Below, in pieces: positions 1-7,214 of a stretch of DNA of 38,659 bases (position 1 is its first letter; each line of letters begins with the position of its first letter). Origin of the DNA: Nitrospinae bacterium RIFCSPLOWO2_12_39_16. Lineage in GTDB: Bacteria; Nitrospinota; Nitrospinia; UBA9942. The position numbers and the translations under genes are program-made. Below the pieces are notes generated by a model. The model saw only the letters and a list, made by a program, of their open reading frames with translations, did not search any database and was not told the DNA's origin. The DNA lies in contig MHDO01000096.1 in assembly GCA_001805005.1 (NCBI GenBank), positions 1 to 38,659 on the forward strand, read 5' to 3'.

Positions 1-734
1 TCGGACTTTGAAAAAGAAGTTGGTATAATTTCGGCGGACTGTTTTTTCTCTACTTTTAAGGAAATCTCATTTTGTTTTTTTCCTGCTTCTCTTATCATTT
101 TTGTAATTATTGTTTTATTGAATTTTTCTGCTATTTCCAGTGGAGTCTTCTTACCTAAAGAAGGAAGTGTTGCTGTTATGGTTGTATCAGCTCCTTTTTC
201 TAAAAGTAAGCTCACAACACTTGCGCGACCAAAAATTACAGCAGAAGTCAAGGGGGTTGTGCCATCAGAAAGTGTTGCATTTATATCAGCCCCTTTTTCT
301 ATAAGTAAACGTACTATTTCAACATGCTCATTATATGTTGCATTATGTAAAGGTGTTGCACCAGTAAACAGTGTTGCATTTATATCAGCCCCTTTTTCTA
401 CAAGTAAACGTACTGATTCTAAACTGCCAGCAAATGCGGCAAGATGTAAAGGAGAGTGACCAACTTTACTTTTAGCGTTTACATCAGCCCCCTTTTCTAT
501 AAGTAAACGCACTATATTTGCATGGCCTTTAGACGCTGCTTCATGTAAAGGTGTGCTGCTATTTTTATCTCTTTTATTTACATCAGCTCTCTGCTCAAGC
601 AAGGCTTTAACGGCATTAATGTCACCTCTTGCTGCAGCAATATGTAATGGTGTTGCACACCCTGTCATCGCCATGCTCACAAGCAGTATAAAGATTATAC
701 TGATTGAAGAAATCAAATTACCCTTCATTTTCAT
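1..734 (-). CDS. Ankyrin-repeat lipoprotein, partial (runs off window start)
   Basis: This reading frame is absent from the ORF track because it has no stop inside the window. From ATG at 734 it reads a signal peptide with a lipobox-like MTGC around residue 25, and the first ankyrin unit starts right after that cysteine (ATPLHIAA). At least five 33-residue ankyrin repeats follow, with the usual TPLH and LLIEKGADVN motifs, then a basic, Lys/Glu-rich stretch that is still open at base 1. A G-rich Shine-Dalgarno (GGGGGGTGGGG) precedes the ATG. Ankyrin repeats are protein-binding scaffolds; the lipobox suggests anchoring in an envelope membrane facing the periplasm. The partner is unknown. Units at about 271-315 and 370-414 are almost identical at DNA level, 99 nt apart, indicating recent repeat duplication. 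Confidence 0.8.
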   Translation of the reverse strand, partial: MKMKGNLISSISIIFILLVSMAMTGCATPLHIAAARGDINAVKALLEQRADVNKRDKNSSTPLHEAASKGHANIVRLLIEKGADVNAKSKVGHSPLHLAAFAGSLESVRLLVEKGADINATLFTGATPLHNATYNEHVEIVRLLIEKGADINATLSDGTTPLTSAVIFGRASVVSLLLEKGADTTITATLPSLGKKTPLEIAEKFNKTIITKMIREAGKKQNEISLKVEKKQSAEIIPTSFSKS

Positions 735-759
735 AACCCCACCCCCCATAAATCAGTTA

Positions 760-1089
760 TTACAAAGCAACTGCCAAACCCTCTGTTACTACTTCATCCA
801 AAAAACTCCCATCTTCTTTTGCAATAATCTCATCCTCTGTATATCCTATTGCCTCTATAGGTTCAAATACCCTTCCTGCAGCTAGACCAAGTATTTCAAG
901 CCTCTCTCTCAAGTTCTTACCCCTGAAGTCCTTAGAAATGACAATAATATCAATATCACTCCCTTCCCTTGGATGCCCTTTGGCGTAAGAACCGTAAATC
1001 ATTATCTTCTCAGGGGTAATTCCTAAATTTTTTAGCTCCTCAACATATCTCTTTATTATCCTTTTAATCTCTTGTCTTCTCTTAACCAT
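760..1089 (-). CDS. MNT-type nucleotidyltransferase domain protein
   Basis: 109 aa. The minimal nucleotidyltransferase signature is clear: GSYAKGHPREGSDIDIIV, that is G-S-x10-D-x-D, with the two metal-binding aspartates. The small size is that of stand-alone MNT partners of HEPN proteins. It overlaps the 3' end of the HEPN gene by 34 nt, so the two are translationally coupled with HEPN first. In characterised HEPN/MNT modules the MNT protein neutralises the HEPN partner, in some cases by adding AMP residues; whether this pair works so is inference. Confidence 0.82.
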   Translation of the reverse strand: MVKRRQEIKRIIKRYVEELKNLGITPEKIMIYGSYAKGHPREGSDIDIIVISKDFRGKNLRERLEILGLAAGRVFEPIEAIGYTEDEIIAKEDGSFLDEVVTEGLAVAL

Positions 1090-1448
1090 TTTATAACCTC
1101 CCTTGTCTTTTTAAGATAGCTCTTTGCAATAGTCTTTGAGTAAACTTCTACGAGCTTTTTAAAATCCTGCGGGTATCGGGTAGGGATACTGGCATTACTG
1201 ATTATGGAGATAAAATCATGCAGAGGCTGGGGTGGATTAACTTCACTGAGTTTCAAGAGGTAAATTAAATTGTGTGTCATGGGCGGTGTTTTTCCTGCAG
1301 CCTCTGAAACTATAGCCTTCAGCATCTTTTCTATAGCAAGATGGCACATAAAAACAACATATACATATCGTCCTGTCTTAAACATACATCCGGCTGTTTT
1401 AAGGTCGTATTTTACCATTTGAAGCCAGTTTTTAGTTTCTTTTCTCAT
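1056..1448 (-). CDS. HEPN domain protein (partner of adjacent MNT protein)
   Basis: 130 aa, all-helical in appearance. It has the typical HEPN start (ETKNWLQMVKYDLKTA), a CHLAIEKMLKA helix matching the usual HAAEKALKA segment, and a C-terminal ASIPTRYP motif. I see no clear R-x4-6-H RNase motif, so this fits the general PF05168-like HEPN group better than the HepT/DUF86 ribonucleases. An AAAGGAAAG Shine-Dalgarno lies upstream of ATG 1448. It is co-transcribed with the MNT gene that overlaps its 3' end. It could be a toxin-antitoxin pair or a nucleotide-binding regulatory pair; the sequence alone does not decide. Confidence 0.78.
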   Translation of the reverse strand: MRKETKNWLQMVKYDLKTAGCMFKTGRYVYVVFMCHLAIEKMLKAIVSEAAGKTPPMTHNLIYLLKLSEVNPPQPLHDFISIISNASIPTRYPQDFKKLVEVYSKTIAKSYLKKTREVIKWLREDKRLKG

Positions 1449-1582
1449 AAAATAGTCTTTCCTTTATTCTCTATCAAAAACATATATTATTTCTCTCCAC
1501 TTTCGGCATGGATAGAACATACAATAGCAAAAACTAATACGCTTTATTCGGCACTCATAATCCAACTTTCTCATCTTGTTTT

Positions 1583-1602
1583 ATCTGCGTCCATCTGTGG
1601 TT
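1583..1602. repeat. Short direct repeat, period 10
   Basis: Two ten-base units (ATCTGCGTCC / ATCTGTGGTT) lie in the 185-nt gap between the HEPN gene and the downstream HtrA gene. It resembles one arm of the repeat-hairpins seen elsewhere in the window; no second arm is obvious. Confidence 0.4.
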
Positions 1603-1633
1603 GCTTATAATATGGAATTACTCTTTCCTCTTT

Positions 1634-3079
1634 TTATGGTTCTACTGTAACATAGTAGCCATATTCCCCCCTCTGGATGAGCAACAAGACGCTGCTCCCC
1701 TTTTTCGCCGATATGACTGCCTTTTTGAAATCCTTTATAGTCTCAACCTTTGCCTGATTTATCTGCCTCAGCACATCCCCAGCCTCTATACCTATCCTCC
1801 CGGCAGGACCCCCTTTTTCCACCTTTGATATTAATACACCTGAATCAGTAAAGAGTTGATATTTTTTAACTGCCTTGCTCGTTATCTCATCCACAGCTAT
1901 GCCGAGCCACTCAAGTGCAATTTCATCTGACAGTTCTTCAGGGATTGCCTGTGCTGTTACATTAACTGCAATCTTTTCACCATCCCTGAAAACAGTAATG
2001 CCTATTTTATCATTATGACCATAGCCATAAATCAGGTCATAGTAATCATCTATTGCCCTTATCGGTTTATTTCCGATGGAGATTATTATATCCCCTCTTT
2101 TTAATCCTGCCCTCTCCGATGGACCGCCTTTAAATGCCTGTGATATTATAACCCCTTTTGTATTTGAATAACCGAAAGACTTTGCTATCTGAGGAGTAAG
2201 CTCCTGGACAAATATACCTATCCACGCCTCATGGACTTCACCGTATTTGATTAAGTCATTGACTATCCTCTTTGCCCTGTCTATGGGCATTGCAAAGCCG
2301 ATCCCCTCAGCCTTTTGATATATGGCGGTATTTATGCCAATAACCTCGCCATTAATATTTAAAAGAGGACCCCCGCTGTTACCCGGATTTATGGATGCAT
2401 CAATCTGAATAAAATCGGAGTATATCCTGCCATCCTCACCCTTTATGCTCCTGTTTACAGCACTCACTATCCCTGTAGTAACAGTGTGTGAAAGTCCAAA
2501 TGGATTACCAATGGCAATTACACTCTCCCCTATCATGATATCGGCAGATGCTCCCATTTGGGCAAATGGCAGAGGTTTATCAGAATCTATTTTTATAATT
2601 GCAAGGTCAGAACGGGAGTCAGCCCCGACAAGATGTGCATCAAACTCCCTGTTGTCGCTTAAGGTAACCTTTATTGTTGATGCCCTTGATATGACATGCT
2701 CGTTTGTAAGTATATAGCCTTTTTGATTTATTATGACCCCTGAACCGAGGCTCTGTCTTTTATAGTCTTGCGGGGGGGAAAAGTCCTGAAAAAACTGGTC
2801 AAAAAACTCATCTCCTAAACCTGTGAACGGATTAGCCCTCTGGCGAATAACCTCTTCAGTATTTATGTTGACAACAGCAGGGCTTACCTTTTCAACTGCA
2901 ATTACAACAGGAGTTCTTCTTTCCTGTGCATGGACTGAGGGGAGAAGATAGAAGCAAGAAACAAGAAGCAAGAGACAAGAAAAAAACTTCCGTCTTCCAA
3001 CTTCTTGCTTCTCACTTCTTGCTTCTGTTTTTTTACTCCTTCGGTAGTGTGAACCCGATGTATCTTGTGCTTTTGCCAT
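1634..3079 (-). CDS. HtrA/DegP-family periplasmic serine protease, second copy
   Basis: 481 aa. Trypsin-like domain with the triad His128 (TNEHVI), Asp158 (SDLAII) and Ser235 (GNSGGP), followed by two PDZ domains (about 285-370 and 390-480). HtrA proteases degrade or refold damaged envelope proteins. The N-terminus has a signal peptide ending SVHA|Q, but with a long basic n-region. Both the basic part and the hydrophobic core are encoded by the two arms of a period-7 DNA hairpin (2942-3028), so the signal peptide appears to derive from a repeat element. ATG 3079 overlaps the 3' end of the upstream HtrA gene by 47 nt; I see no better in-frame start. It forms a tandem pair with the upstream paralogue and is probably translationally coupled to it. 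Confidence 0.9.
   Translation of the reverse strand: MAKAQDTSGSHYRRSKKTEARSEKQEVGRRKFFSCLLLLVSCFYLLPSVHAQERRTPVVIAVEKVSPAVVNINTEEVIRQRANPFTGLGDEFFDQFFQDFSPPQDYKRQSLGSGVIINQKGYILTNEHVISRASTIKVTLSDNREFDAHLVGADSRSDLAIIKIDSDKPLPFAQMGASADIMIGESVIAIGNPFGLSHTVTTGIVSAVNRSIKGEDGRIYSDFIQIDASINPGNSGGPLLNINGEVIGINTAIYQKAEGIGFAMPIDRAKRIVNDLIKYGEVHEAWIGIFVQELTPQIAKSFGYSNTKGVIISQAFKGGPSERAGLKRGDIIISIGNKPIRAIDDYYDLIYGYGHNDKIGITVFRDGEKIAVNVTAQAIPEELSDEIALEWLGIAVDEITSKAVKKYQLFTDSGVLISKVEKGGPAGRIGIEAGDVLRQINQAKVETIKDFKKAVISAKKGSSVLLLIQRGEYGYYVTVEP
2942..3028. repeat. Period-7 repeat hairpin inside HtrA signal peptide
   Basis: On the minus strand, units such as AGAAGCA/AGAAGTG/AGAAGCA are followed by the near-complement (CTTGCTTCTTGTTTCTTGC), giving a long imperfect hairpin with arms near 38 nt. 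The first arm encodes Lys/Arg/Glu-rich residues 17-31 and the second encodes the Leu/Cys/Phe-rich h-region. The whole locus is inside the open reading frame. Confidence 0.8.
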
Positions 3080-4550
3080 CTCTTATTAAAAGAGTTACCA
3101 CATCGCCACCCTTTATATTTTTCACTACCTTTTTGTAATCGTCAAGATTCTTTATCTCTTTCCTATTCACTTCAATTATAATCTGCCCCCTTCTTGCACC
3201 TGATGTAAAAGCAGGGCTGCCGGGATTTACATCTACAATGATGACACCTTCTGTAGAATCTAAATTAAATTGCTGGCCAATCTCAGGGGTGATATTCTGG
3301 ACAAACAGCCCCATCTCCTCTTCCGGTTTTGCCTCGGCCACTTCTTTCTCCTCTTTCAGTGTCCCGACAGTTACATTAAATTTCTTCCTTGTCCCGTCTC
3401 TTATGATAACCATTTCTGCCTTTGATTCAGGCTTTACAAGGGCAACCAGTTTTGGAAGGTCTTCAACATTCTTTATCTTTTTACCATCAAACTCAACAAT
3501 CACATCGCCCCTCTTTATTCCCACTTTATCTGCCGGGCTGCCTTTAACCACATCCCCGACAAGGGCACCCTCACTCTCGGCAAGATTAAATGACTTTGCT
3601 ATTTCAGGGGTAACCTTCTGAATCATTACCCCAAGCCATCCTCTGGTAACGACACCCTTTTCCTTTAATTCCTTTAAAACAGGCTTTACTACATTAATCG
3701 GTATGGCAAACCCAATTCCTATATTTCCCGCCGTACCTCCTGCAGTAAATATTGCCGTATTTATACCGATTACCTCACCCTTTGTGTTTATAAGAGGACC
3801 ACCGCTGTTTCCCGGATTAATAGATGCATCAGTCTGGATGAAATCATCATAGGGCCCTGCCCCGATAACCCTCCCCTTTGCACTCACTATACCTGCAGTT
3901 ACACTCTGTCCGACGCCGAAGGGATTCCCGATGGCAACTACCCACTCTCCCACTTCAAGCATATCGGAGTCTCCTATCCTGACTATCGGAAGCTCCTCTT
4001 TTGACTCTATCTTGATAAGTGCAATATCGGTCTTCTGGTCTATACCTATAACCTTTGCGTCATACTCCTTGCCGTTTCCAAGAGTAACCTTTATCTTATC
4101 CGCCCTCTCAATCACATGATTATTTGTAAGGATATAACCGTCCTTATCTATGATGAACCCTGAACCGAGGCTCTGTCTCGGAATCTCCTGAGGCGGGGTC
4201 TCTCCGAAGAACCTGTCAAAGAAATCCTTAAATTGGTCCTCCTCACCGAAAGGAAAAGGTGTAGGACCCCTGAATCCCTTTTTCTGCTGATGCTTTATCA
4301 TCTGAGTTGTATTAATATTCACGACTGCAGGTTTTTCTTCTTTAACGATGTCTGCAAATGAACCACCTGCAGGTATTGCTGAAACACTCCCCGCAACAGC
4401 CTTTGAAGGCTCTACCGACCATTCATTCGGCTGGTAACCTGCCTTTTTGTCAATATAGCTGGAGATGTATCTTGCAAGGACTATGCTTGTTGTTAAAACA
4501 ACTATAGCCAGTGTTACCCTTGATAAAGATTTTAAAAATGTGTTTTTCAT
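3033..4550 (-). CDS. HtrA/DegP-family serine protease, first copy
   Basis: 505 aa. An N-terminal membrane segment (about residues 10-30) acts as signal or anchor. A Phe-rich loop (FKDFFDRFFG) precedes the protease domain, as in DegP/DegQ. The catalytic triad is His145 (TNNHVI), Asp175 (KTDIALIK) and Ser249 (GNSGGPL). Two PDZ domains follow (about 300-395 and 415-500). The start at 4550 has a strong GGAGGAAG Shine-Dalgarno and a plausible promoter 35-65 nt upstream. It is the first gene of a two-gene minus-strand unit with the second HtrA copy. Role: periplasmic protein quality control. DegP, DegQ and DegS cannot be told apart safely here, but two PDZ domains argue against DegS. Confidence 0.93.
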   Translation of the reverse strand: MKNTFLKSLSRVTLAIVVLTTSIVLARYISSYIDKKAGYQPNEWSVEPSKAVAGSVSAIPAGGSFADIVKEEKPAVVNINTTQMIKHQQKKGFRGPTPFPFGEEDQFKDFFDRFFGETPPQEIPRQSLGSGFIIDKDGYILTNNHVIERADKIKVTLGNGKEYDAKVIGIDQKTDIALIKIESKEELPIVRIGDSDMLEVGEWVVAIGNPFGVGQSVTAGIVSAKGRVIGAGPYDDFIQTDASINPGNSGGPLINTKGEVIGINTAIFTAGGTAGNIGIGFAIPINVVKPVLKELKEKGVVTRGWLGVMIQKVTPEIAKSFNLAESEGALVGDVVKGSPADKVGIKRGDVIVEFDGKKIKNVEDLPKLVALVKPESKAEMVIIRDGTRKKFNVTVGTLKEEKEVAEAKPEEEMGLFVQNITPEIGQQFNLDSTEGVIIVDVNPGSPAFTSGARRGQIIIEVNRKEIKNLDDYKKVVKNIKGGDVVTLLIRDGKSTRYIGFTLPKE

Positions 4551-4584
4551 TCTCTTCCTCCATAAAAAAACTTAATTTAAAAAT

Positions 4585-4614
4585 AGTATATCATACGGCA
4601 TTTTGAGATTGCAA
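4585..4614 (-). promoter_or_regulatory. Probable promoter of the HtrA pair
   Basis: On the minus strand TTGCAA (4614-4609), an 18-nt spacer and TATACT (4590-4585) precede the first HtrA gene; the start codon is 35 nt downstream. Confidence 0.5.
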
Positions 4615-4855
4615 AAATATTTTTAAATTTTGACAGGAACTGATGAATGGCCCCCTGGCAGGGCTGCAGGGAATCGTCAGGTTAAATCTTCCTTTTTTGG
4701 ATATTACCCTTGGAAATTAAAGCTGCTAAACATGAGGGGTGCAGTTCAAAAATCTCATAATGGTTTTACCTCTTCGCAAAAACTATAGTATTTTTCAGGG
4801 TTCAAAAGCATTACCTGTGTGTATAGTTGATACATATCTACTAAAGAATTTTAAA
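4615..4855. other. Intergenic stretch, possible IS end
   Basis: No convincing gene. On the minus strand TGAACTGCACCCCTCATG (starting at 4748) resembles the TG...ACCCC terminal repeats of IS150-group IS3 elements, but no transposase coding is recognisable next to it. The rest shows no feature I can name. Confidence 0.2.
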
Positions 4856-4884
4856 TTGACAAAAATTAGTGGATTTGATAGCTT
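4856..4884 (+). promoter_or_regulatory. Probable tRNA promoter
   Basis: A perfect TTGACA (4856-4861) with a 17-nt spacer and a weak -10 (TAGCTT, 4879-4884) lies 20 nt before tRNA-Lys. It probably drives tRNA-Lys and tRNA-Glu together. Confidence 0.45.
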
Positions 4885-4904
4885 AAAATGTTAGTTTTTT
4901 TTAT

Positions 4905-4980
4905 GGGCCGCTAGCTCATTTGGTAGAGCACCGCCCTTTTAAGGCGGGTGTGCTGGGTTCGAATCCCAGGCGGCTCACCA
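4905..4980 (+). tRNA. tRNA-Lys (anticodon TTT)
   Basis: Full cloverleaf: acceptor GGGCCGC pairs with GCGGCTC, D-stem GCTC/GAGC, anticodon stem CCGCC/GGCGG with loop CTTTTAA, T-arm CTGGG-TTCGAAT-CCCAG, discriminator A and an encoded CCA. Anticodon TTT reads Lys AAA/AAG. Confidence 0.97.
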
Positions 4981-5087
4981 CTAACTACAGTTATTGGTGA
5001 GTAGTGATTAGTGGTTAGTAAAAACAATTAAAAATAAAAGGTTATTAGTTATTGGTCTTTTGCCAACAACTAATGACTAATCACTGT
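4981..5087. repeat. Period-7 repeat hairpin between two tRNA genes
   Basis: TAGTGAT-TAGTGGT-TAGT on the left is matched by complementary ACTAATG-ACTAATC-ACTG on the right. An inner hairpin (TTAGTTATTGG / CCAACAACTAA) closes the loop. The element fills the whole spacer between the two tRNA genes. Confidence 0.7.
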
Positions 5088-5093
5088 TTTTGT

Positions 5094-5171
5094 GTCCCCA
5101 TCGTCTAGCCCGGCCAAGGACATCGCCCTTTCACGGCGGTAACGGGGGTTCAAATCCCCCTGGGGACGCCA
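5094..5171 (+). tRNA. tRNA-Glu (anticodon TTC)
   Basis: Acceptor GTCCCCA pairs with TGGGGAC; anticodon stem TCGCC/GGCGG with loop CTTTCAC gives anticodon TTC (Glu GAA/GAG). T-arm GGGGG-TTCAAAT-CCCCC and an encoded CCA are present. Confidence 0.96.
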
Positions 5172-5311
5172 ATAAATCCCCCCTGAAGTATCCTAAATAT
5201 TAGAAAATAATAGAAAAATTTTTAGTATATGAGGGAAGAAACAAGACATTCTATATGGAGTGAAAATATAGGGATATTCTCTATACAACACATATACAAG
5301 GCATCTTGAAA

Positions 5312-5458
5312 TCAGATAATGTTTTGCGAAGCTACTGATGTGGTCAGGAGGATAAAAATAATAATAGCTATTCCTGTTATAATTGCTATTATCAAGATAT
5401 TACCCAGAAATTCAAGAGTGCTGTAATCAAAATGATAGAAATCTATTCTCTTTATCAT
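5312..5458 (-). CDS. Small single-pass membrane protein, 48 aa
   Basis: Too short for the ORF track. From ATG 5458 it encodes a polar N-terminus (MIKRIDFYHFDYSTLEFLG), one very hydrophobic Ile/Leu helix of about 20 residues (NILIIAIITGIAIIIFILL) and a short Ser/Thr-containing tail. A strong Shine-Dalgarno (GGGAGGTG) sits at ideal distance, and a near-consensus promoter lies 58-86 nt upstream. Codon structure is intact with a TGA stop. I do not recognise the family. Small one-helix proteins like this often modulate a larger membrane complex, but nothing here identifies a partner. Confidence 0.7.
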   Translation of the reverse strand: MIKRIDFYHFDYSTLEFLGNILIIAIITGIAIIIFILLTTSVASQNII

Positions 5459-5509
5459 GATTTGCACCTCCCTTAAAGTTAAACAGGGATATTTATTTTA
5501 TTTGCTTTC

Positions 5510-5544
5510 ACCTATAATATAGGTTAAATGGTTAAAATTGTCAA
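5510..5544 (-). promoter_or_regulatory. Promoter with palindromic operator for the 48-aa ORF
   Basis: On the minus strand TTGACA (5544-5539), exactly 17 nt, then TATATT (5521-5516). The -10 lies inside a perfect palindrome ACCTATAATATAGGT (5510-5524; 7-bp arms around one base), a likely repressor site. Confidence 0.7.
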
Positions 5545-5574
5545 TAGGTTATAAAATTGGTTAAAAAATTGGAG

Positions 5575-5715
5575 TTTCCTGACTTTTTAATCGAAGTCAA
5601 AGCGAAGCTTAGTATTTTTGAATATGTTGAGGTATTCTATAATCGTGTTAGAAAGAATTCTGCATTGGGCTATAAAAGTCCTGCAGAATATGAGAGGCTG
5701 CAGAATGCAGCTTAA
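5575..5715 (+). pseudogene. IS3-family transposase remnant (C-terminal end)
   Basis: The last 40-odd codons of an IS3-type OrfB integrase are readable: LSIFEYVEVFYNRVRKNSAL then GYKSPAEYE and a TAA stop at 5713-5715. The YNxxRxHSALGYxSPxxYE-type ending is characteristic of this family. Upstream coding, the DDE catalytic residues and the left end are missing, so this is a dead fragment. Confidence 0.85.
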
Positions 5716-5726
5716 ACTTAACAGAG

Positions 5727-5751
5727 TGTCCAGTTTTTCGGGGAAAGATCA
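5727..5751. mobile_element. IS3-family right terminal inverted repeat
   Basis: TGTCCAGTTTTTCGGGGAAA followed by GATCA, 11 nt after the transposase stop, matches the form of IS3-family right ends (outward reading TGATCTTTCCCCG...). It marks the edge of the old insertion 52 nt before lpxB. Confidence 0.7.
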
Positions 5752-5799
5752 ATAGCTGACGCAATAACTGGATATTATCTGACACCTTATTTTTGCCCT

Positions 5800-5820
5800 A
5801 CATATGAACTATGAACTATT
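5800..5820. repeat. Heptad direct repeat at lpxB start codon
   Basis: ATGAACT-ATGAACT-ATT spans the start codon and encodes the first residues MNYELL of LpxB. Confidence 0.45.
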
Positions 5821-6955
5821 AATCATAACCGGTGAAGATTCGGGAGACCTCTATGGAGGGAATCTGGCGAGGGAGATAAAGAAACTCTCACCTGATATTA
5901 AAATCTCAGGTGTTGGCGGCAAATACATGAGGTCTGCCGGTGTTGATATGTTTTGTGATGTATTTGATATTTCAGTCGTAGGTTTCTGGGAGGTTATAGA
6001 AAAATTAGGCTTAATCAGAAGGCTTTATAAACAGGTAGTAGAAAGATTAGATAGTGGAAATGTTAAAGGTGTTGTTCTGATAGATTATCCTGGTTTTAAT
6101 CTCAAGATAGCAGAGGCTGCAAAAGAGAGGGGCATACCTGTATTCTATTATATAAGCCCACAGGTATGGGCATGGAGAAAGGGGAGGGTAAAGACCATAA
6201 AAAGATATGTTGATAAGATGATGGTAATTCTCCCATTTGAGAAAGAGTTTTATCAAAAGGAGGGAGTTGAAGTAGAATTTGTGGGACACCCATTGTTTGA
6301 GGTAATAAATCCTGCTTTAAATAAGGAGGGGATTTGCAAAGAATTAGGAATTGACAGCAAGCAGTTAATTTTAGGAATATTACCGGGGAGCAGAAAAAAA
6401 GAGATTGCCTATATACTTCCTGAAATTTTAAAAGCGTCAAGCCTTATAAAAGAGAAATATCCATCAGTTCAGTTCTTACTTCCCCTCTCTCAATCAATTG
6501 AAGAAGATTATTTGAAAAATTTTATTACCTCCGAGTATTCTCATATTAATGTTGTTAAAGGGAAAAACTATGATGTGATGAAGGTGTCAGACCTCCTTAT
6601 TACAAAATCCGGAACTTCTACACTTGAGGCAGCAATCATTGGTACTCCTATGATAATTGTTTATAAATCATCTTTTTTCTCTTATTATCTGGCAAAGGCA
6701 CTTGTAAATGTTACCTATGCAGGACTTCCTAATCTTCTTGCAGGAAAGGAAGTAGTACCAGAACTTTTGCAATACAATATGAATGCAAAAAATATTGCTG
6801 AAAAGGCAATATATTTTTTAGAAAAAAAAGACAGGCTTAAGCAGATGAAAGAGGAATTGAAAAATATCAGATATTCACTTGGTGAACAAGGTGCATCAAA
6901 GAGGACAGCAGAGATAATAGTTAATTTTATAAAGACAGGTCAAAAACTTAATTAG
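5804..6955 (+). CDS. lpxB: Lipid-A-disaccharide synthase
   Basis: 383 aa, normal length for LpxB. It joins UDP-2,3-diacylglucosamine and lipid X to form lipid A disaccharide at the inner face of the cytoplasmic membrane, so the cell makes LPS. Visible motifs: N-terminal GEDSGDLYGG, SPQVWAWRKGR near residue 120, PGSRKKEI near 197, and KSGTSTLEAAIIGTP near 268 for the UDP-sugar site. It is preceded by an IS3 remnant and has no clear Shine-Dalgarno; the start codon lies within a heptad repeat. The 293-nt gap to mraZ holds a separate promoter, so lpxB is probably not part of the cell-wall operon proper. Confidence 0.96.
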   Translation: MNYELLIITGEDSGDLYGGNLAREIKKLSPDIKISGVGGKYMRSAGVDMFCDVFDISVVGFWEVIEKLGLIRRLYKQVVERLDSGNVKGVVLIDYPGFNLKIAEAAKERGIPVFYYISPQVWAWRKGRVKTIKRYVDKMMVILPFEKEFYQKEGVEVEFVGHPLFEVINPALNKEGICKELGIDSKQLILGILPGSRKKEIAYILPEILKASSLIKEKYPSVQFLLPLSQSIEEDYLKNFITSEYSHINVVKGKNYDVMKVSDLLITKSGTSTLEAAIIGTPMIIVYKSSFFSYYLAKALVNVTYAGLPNLLAGKEVVPELLQYNMNAKNIAEKAIYFLEKKDRLKQMKEELKNIRYSLGEQGASKRTAEIIVNFIKTGQKLN

Positions 6956-6993
6956 CTTCAAGTCTATCCGAATCCCCCCCTTTTTTTATACGA

Positions 6994-7078
6994 AAATGCA
7001 AATTTCAAATCTTAAATAATACTTTCGGAAATTGGAATTGGAAATTATTTGATTATTGATGCTTGGTTATTGGAATTT
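6994..7078. repeat. AT-rich period 6-7 repeat between lpxB and mraZ
   Basis: Units like GAAATTG-GAATTG-GAAATT followed by TTGATTATTGATGCTTGGTTATTGG occupy the centre of the 293-nt lpxB-mraZ gap. No reading frame of note. It precedes the mraZ promoter. Confidence 0.5.
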
Positions 7079-7175
7079 TCCCCTCTTTTGTGAGCCAAAG
7101 GTTTATGAGTGTTTCATCCCTAATCTAAGATTTTAAATCATACCAAAAAACTTTTCATTTTTTTATCTTTTTTTC

Positions 7176-7203
7176 TTGACATTATCTGTCATGGTGGTAT
7201 ATT
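7176..7203 (+). promoter_or_regulatory. Promoter of the division/cell-wall cluster
   Basis: TTGACA (7176-7181), 16-nt spacer, TATATT (7198-7203). It lies 46 nt before the mraZ ATG and immediately upstream of the MraZ boxes. Confidence 0.75.
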
Positions 7204-7214
7204 TACACCAAGTT

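Noticed and set aside
118-459. Plus-strand ORFs of 113 and 110 aa over 118-885
   Set aside because: They are antisense shadows of the ankyrin and MNT genes; repeated SAPFS-type peptides merely mirror the ankyrin repeats.
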